Shown piece by piece: positions 59,651-64,000 of a stretch of DNA of 64,000 bases. How positions within the stretch are numbered: position 1 is the stretch's first letter; the number at the start of each line of letters is the position of its first letter. The notes beneath the pieces were generated by a model. The model worked only from the letters and a program-made list of their open reading frames with translations, searched no databases and had not been told where the DNA came from. The translations under genes and the position numbers were made by a program. Origin of the DNA: Phytopythium helicoides (taxonomy: Eukaryota > Oomycota > Peronosporomycetes > Pythiales > Pythiaceae); contig JANFNE010000004.1 of the NCBI GenBank assembly GCA_024867545.1, positions 1,488,001 to 1,552,000 on the forward strand, read 5' to 3'.

Positions 59651-60064
59651 GACCACAAACCATCATACACACACAAACAAACACAACACCACCAAACTAT
59701 AAACTACAAACAAACAAACAACAGAAAACGACACAAACAAAAATACACACATAAACAACACTCCACAACACACCACAACACCACACTACCAACACGCTAC
59801 TCATTGTCACAACAACAACAAATACAACATCACACACACCACACCTATACTCGCGTCGTCAAGTTGTCGTAAAAACAACTCCCCATCTACCAATCTCACA
59901 CACACCACGAGGTTCACGCACTACTGTTCCGAAACGAAACACGAAAACCAAGTGCTAAGAAGGGATCATGAATCGAATGTGAGAATGTGAGAATGTGAAA
60001 AAAGAAAGTACACATGACACGACCTCCTATTCAACGGCACTCGCTGCGCCAAACGAATCAATAC

Positions 60065-60066
<2 letters not shown>

Positions 60067-60132
<66 letters not shown>
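60067..60132. repeat. Expanded (GA)n tract in array unit 4
   Basis: About 33 GA units against roughly 7-9 at the same place in units 1-3 and 6-9. Confidence 0.9.
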
Positions 60133-60137
<5 letters not shown>

Positions 60138-60286
60138 CATCGGAATAAAGTGAATAGGAGTGAACGGGTCGAGTCGAGTCGGTAAAGAAAGTGGGAATGG
60201 CGAATGGGTGATGGTAATGGGATAGAAGCGAGCAGAAGTAGGCAGTGGTGTGTTGAATGTGGGTCGCAAAAGGAAAGAAAGGAGTA

Positions 60287-60358
60287 TGCCCCCAGGCAGG
60301 ATTGAACTACCGACCTTCCGCTTACTAAGCGGGTGCTCTACCACTGAGCTATAGGGGC
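60287..60358 (-). tRNA. tRNA-Thr(AGT), array copy 4
   Basis: Identical to copy 1; spacing 708 bp from copy 3 because of the expanded (GA)n tract. Confidence 0.9.
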
Positions 60359-60773
60359 GACCACAAACCATCATACACACACAAACAAACACAAACACCA
60401 CCAAACTATAAACTACAAACAAACAAACAACAGAAAACGACACAAACAAAAATACACACATAAACAACACACCACAACACAACACAACACCACACTACCA
60501 ACACGCTACTCATTTTCACAACAACAACAAATACAACATCACACACACCACACCTATACTCGCGTCGTCAAGTCGTCGTAAAAACAACTCCCCATCTACC
60601 AATCTCACACACACCACGAGGTTCACGCACTACTGTTCCGAAACGAAACACGAAAACCAAGTGCTAAGAAGGGATCATGAATCAAATGTGAGAATGTGAG
60701 AATGTGAAAAAAGAAAGTACACATGACACGACCTCCTATTCAACGGCACTCGCTGCGCCAAACGAATCAATAC

Positions 60774-60775
<2 letters not shown>

Positions 60776-60842
<67 letters not shown>
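60776..60842. repeat. Expanded (GA)n tract in array unit 5
   Basis: About 33 GA units, the same expansion as in unit 4, suggesting unit 5 and unit 4 are recent copies of each other. Confidence 0.9.
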
Positions 60843-60848
<6 letters not shown>

Positions 60849-60997
60849 CATCGGAATAAAGTGAATAGGAGTGAACGGGTCGAGTCGAGTCGGTAAAGAA
60901 AGTGGGAATGGCGAATGGGTGATGGTAATGGGATAGAAGCGAGCAGAAGTAGGCAGTGGTGTGTTGAATGTGGGTCGCAAAAGGAAAGAAAGGAGTA

Positions 60998-61069
60998 TGC
61001 CCCCAGGCAGGATTGAACTACCGACCTTCCGCTTACTAAGCGGGTGCTCTACCACTGAGCTATAGGGGC
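60998..61069 (-). tRNA. tRNA-Thr(AGT), array copy 5
   Basis: Identical to copy 1; spacing 711 bp from copy 4. Confidence 0.9.
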
Positions 61070-61658
61070 GACCACAAACCATCATACACACACAAACAAA
61101 CACAAACACCACCAAACTATAAACTACAAACAAACAAACAACAGAAAACGACACAAACAAAAATACACACATAAACAACACACCACAACACAACACAACA
61201 CCACACTACCAACACGCTACTCATTTTCACAACAACAACAAATACAACATCACACACACCACACCTATACTCGCGTCGTCAAGTCGTCGTAAAAACAACT
61301 CCCCATCTACCAATCTCACACACACCACGAGGTTCACGCACTACTGTTCCGAAACGAAACACGAAAACCAAGTGCTAAGAAGGGATCATGAATCAAATGT
61401 GAGAATGTGAGAATGTGAAAAAAGAAAGTACACATGACACGACCTCCTATTCAACGGCACTCGCTGCGCCAAACGAATCAATACCCGAGAGAGAGAGAGA
61501 GAGAAATATCATCGGAATAAAGTGAATAGGAGTGAACGGGTCGAGTCGAGTCGGTAAAGAAAGTGGGAATGGCGAATGGGTGATGGTAATGGGATAGAAG
61601 CGAGCAGAAGTAGGCAGTGGTGTGTTGAATGTGGGTCGCAAAAGGAAAGAAAGGAGTA

Positions 61659-61730
61659 TGCCCCCAGGCAGGATTGAACTACCGACCTTCCGCTTACTAA
61701 GCGGGTGCTCTACCACTGAGCTATAGGGGC
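61659..61730 (-). tRNA. tRNA-Thr(AGT), array copy 6
   Basis: Identical to copy 1; spacing 661 bp. Confidence 0.9.
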
Positions 61731-62319
61731 GACCACAAACCATCATACACACACAAACAAACACAAACACCACCAAACTATAAACTACAAACAAACAAAC
61801 AACAGAAAACGACACAAACAAAAATACACACACAACACAACACACACAACACAACACCACACCACACTACCAACACGCTACTCATTTTCACAACAACAAC
61901 AAATACAACATCACACACACCACACCTGTACTCGCGTCGTCAAGTCGTCGTAAAAACAACTCCCCATCTACCAATCTCACACACACCACGAGGTTCACGC
62001 ACTACTGTTCCGAAACGAAACACGAAAACCAAGTGCTAAGAAGGGATCATGAATCAAATGTGAGAATGTGAGAATGTGAAAAAAGAAAGTACACATGACA
62101 CGACCTCCTATTCAACGGCACTCGCTGCGCCAAACGAATCAATACCCGAGAGAGAGAGAGAGAGAAATATCATCGGAATAAAGTGAATAGGAGTGAACGG
62201 GTCGAGTCGAGTCGGTAAAGAAAGTGGGAATGGCGAATGGGTGATGGTAATGGGATAGAAGCGAGCAGAAGTAGGCAGTGGTGTGTTGAATGTGGGTCGC
62301 AAAAGGAAAGAAAGGAGTA

Positions 62320-62391
62320 TGCCCCCAGGCAGGATTGAACTACCGACCTTCCGCTTACTAAGCGGGTGCTCTACCACTGAGCTATAGGGGC
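62320..62391 (-). tRNA. tRNA-Thr(AGT), array copy 7
   Basis: Identical to copy 1; spacing 661 bp. Confidence 0.9.
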
Positions 62392-62979
62392 GACCACAAA
62401 CCATCATACACACACAAACAAACACAACACCACCAAACTATAAACTACAAACAAACAAACAACAGAAAACGACACAAACAAAAATACACACACAACACAA
62501 CACACACAACACACCACAACACCACACTACCAACACGCTACTCATTTTCACAACAACAACAAATACAACATCACACACACCACACCTATACTCGCGTCGT
62601 CAAGTCGTCGTAAAAACAACTCCCCATCTACCAATCTCACACACACCACGAGGTTCACGCACTACTGTTCCGAAACGAAACACGAAAACCAAGTGCTAAG
62701 AAGGGATCATGAATCGAATGTGAGAATGTGAGAATGTGAAAAAAGAAAGTACACATGACACGACCTCCTATTCAACGGCACTCGCTGCGCCAAACGAATC
62801 AATACTCGAAAGAGAGAGAGAGAGAAATATCATCGGAATAAAGTGAATAGGAGTGAACGGGTCGAGTCGAGTCGGTAAAGAAAGTGGGAATGGCGAATGG
62901 GTGATGGTAATGGGATAGAAGCGAGCAGAAGTAGGCAGTGGTGTGTTGAATGTGGGTCGCAAAAGGAAAGAAAGGAGTA

Positions 62980-63051
62980 TGCCCCCAGGCAGGATTGAAC
63001 TACCGACCTTCCGCTTACTAAGCGGGTGCTCTACCACTGAGCTATAGGGGC
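62980..63051 (-). tRNA. tRNA-Thr(AGT), array copy 8
   Basis: Identical to copy 1; spacing 660 bp. Confidence 0.9.
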
Positions 63052-63640
63052 GACCACAAACCATCATACACACACAAACAAACACAAACACCACCAAACT
63101 ATAAACTACAAACAAACAAACAACAGAAAACGACACAAACAAAAATACACACACAACACAACACACACAACACAACACAACACCACACTACCAACACGCT
63201 ACTCATTTTCACAACAACAACAAATACAACATCACACACACCACACCTGTACTCGCGTCGTCAAGTCGTCGTAAAAACAACTCCCCATCTACCAATCTCA
63301 CACACACCACGAGGTTCACGCACTACTGTTCCGAAACGAAACACGAAAACCAAGTGCTAAGAAGGGATCATGAATCGAATGTGAGAATGTGAGAATGTGA
63401 AAAAAGAAAGTACACATGACACGACCTCCTATTCAACGGCACTCGCTGCGCCAAACGAATCAATACCCGAGAGAGAGAGAGAGAGAAATATCATCGGAAT
63501 AAAGTGAATAGGAGTGAACGGGTCGAGTCGAGTCGGTAAAGAAAGTGGGAATGGCGAATGGGTGATGGTAATGGGATAGAAGCGAGCAGAAGTAGGCAGT
63601 GGTGTGTTGAATGTGGGTCGCAAAAGGAAAGAAAGGAGTA

Positions 63641-63712
63641 TGCCCCCAGGCAGGATTGAACTACCGACCTTCCGCTTACTAAGCGGGTGCTCTACCACTG
63701 AGCTATAGGGGC
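63641..63712 (-). tRNA. tRNA-Thr(AGT), array copy 9
   Basis: Identical to copy 1; spacing 661 bp. The last complete copy; a tenth unit starts at 63962. Confidence 0.9.
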
Positions 63713-64000
63713 GACCACAAACCATCATACACACACAAACAAACACAAACACCACCAAACTATAAACTACAAACAAACAAACAACAGAAAACGACACAAA
63801 CAAAAATACACACACAACACAACACACACAACACAACACCACACCACACTACCAACACGCTACTCATTTTCACAACAACAACAAATACAACATCACACAC
63901 ACCACACCTGTACTCGCGTCGTCAAGTCGTCGTAAAAACAACTCCCCATCTACCAATCTCACACACACCACGAGGTTCACGCACTACTGTTCCGAAACGA

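Larger units (their letters stand above)
57921..64000. repeat. Head-to-tail tandem array of 654-711 bp units, each with a tRNA-Thr(AGT)
   Basis: Units begin with CACACACCACGAGGTTCACG at 57921, 58575, 59241, 59899, 60608, 61319, 61980, 62640, 63301 and 63962; the last is cut by the window end. Lengths are 654, 666, 658, 709, 711, 661, 660, 661 and 661 bp. Besides the tRNA each unit has CA/AAC-rich flanks, GTGAGAATGTGAGAATGTG repeats and a (GA)n tract whose expansion in units 4 and 5 explains their extra 50 bp. Neighbouring units share variants: GATAGAAGTGAG in units 1-3 versus GATAGAAGCGAG in 4-9, and AATCAAATG only in units 5-7. This indicates local homogenisation by unequal exchange. The left boundary adjoins unrelated GC-rich sequence. 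Confidence 0.95.

Noticed and set aside
58080..63842. Minus-strand open frames of 94-173 codons repeated in every array unit, each containing SSVVEHPLSKRKVGSSILPG
   Set aside because: This peptide is simply the translation of the tRNA gene and recurs in databases as a false protein. The flanking residues come from CA-rich and GA-rich repeats.
57921..64000. Regularly spaced repeats as a CRISPR array
   Set aside because: The units are about 660 bp long with no short repeat/unique spacer pattern, and the genome is eukaryotic.

Overview
The window reads as nuclear DNA from an oomycete, most likely a Pythium-like genus. Gene density is high. About 25 short spliceosomal introns can be placed, mostly 63-90 bp with donors of the type GTGCGT or GTACGT. 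There is a Crinkler (CRN) effector-type gene whose header carries the LxLYLAR/K variant that I recall being described for Pythium, and there are secreted lipoxygenase-like proteins. No bacterial-style operons are seen; genes lie divergently or convergently with short promoters. The species is not claimed.

Layout. 1-7.4 kb: 5'-truncated RECQL4-type helicase, DNA polymerase delta subunit 2, organellar-type isoleucyl-tRNA synthetase. 7.5-16.2 kb: PH-domain protein, adenylosuccinate synthetase with a long N-terminal extension, ING-family PHD protein, HDDC2-type HD-domain phosphohydrolase (six exons), adenylate kinase, very-long-chain 3-hydroxyacyl-CoA dehydratase. 16.4-32 kb: Thr/Ser-rich type I membrane protein, a 2.2-kb gene-free stretch ending in a CCAAT-rich promoter, ISCU iron-sulfur scaffold, FYVE-like membrane protein, lifeguard/BI-1 family protein, nicastrin, coiled-coil/BAR-like plus PH protein, mitochondrial ribosomal protein mL41, and a guanylate-binding-protein GTPase ending in a CaaX box. 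32-44 kb: RMND1/DUF155 protein, LOA1-like lysophospholipid acyltransferase, small two-TM protein, a tandem family of small Cys/acidic proteins (two intact copies and one decayed), SRP68, exosome subunit MTR3, lipoyl synthase, a small putative mitochondrial protein, ribosomal protein eS7. 44-57 kb: two tandem type II NADH dehydrogenases with a gene-conversion-like tract, a broken CRN gene, and two tandem secreted lipoxygenase-like genes. 57.9-64 kb: a head-to-tail satellite-like array of 654-711 bp units, each carrying one minus-strand tRNA-Thr(AGT); nine tRNA copies are complete and the array runs off the window.

Most genes are housekeeping (DNA replication and repair, translation, RNA decay, mitochondrial Fe-S, lipoate and respiration, lipid metabolism). 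The lineage-specific interest lies in the tRNA array, the small Cys/acidic protein family, the CRN pseudogene, the lipoxygenase pair and a recurrent TTTCAGCCAAT-type promoter element. All exon models were deduced by eye from splice consensus, reading-frame continuity and family conservation.
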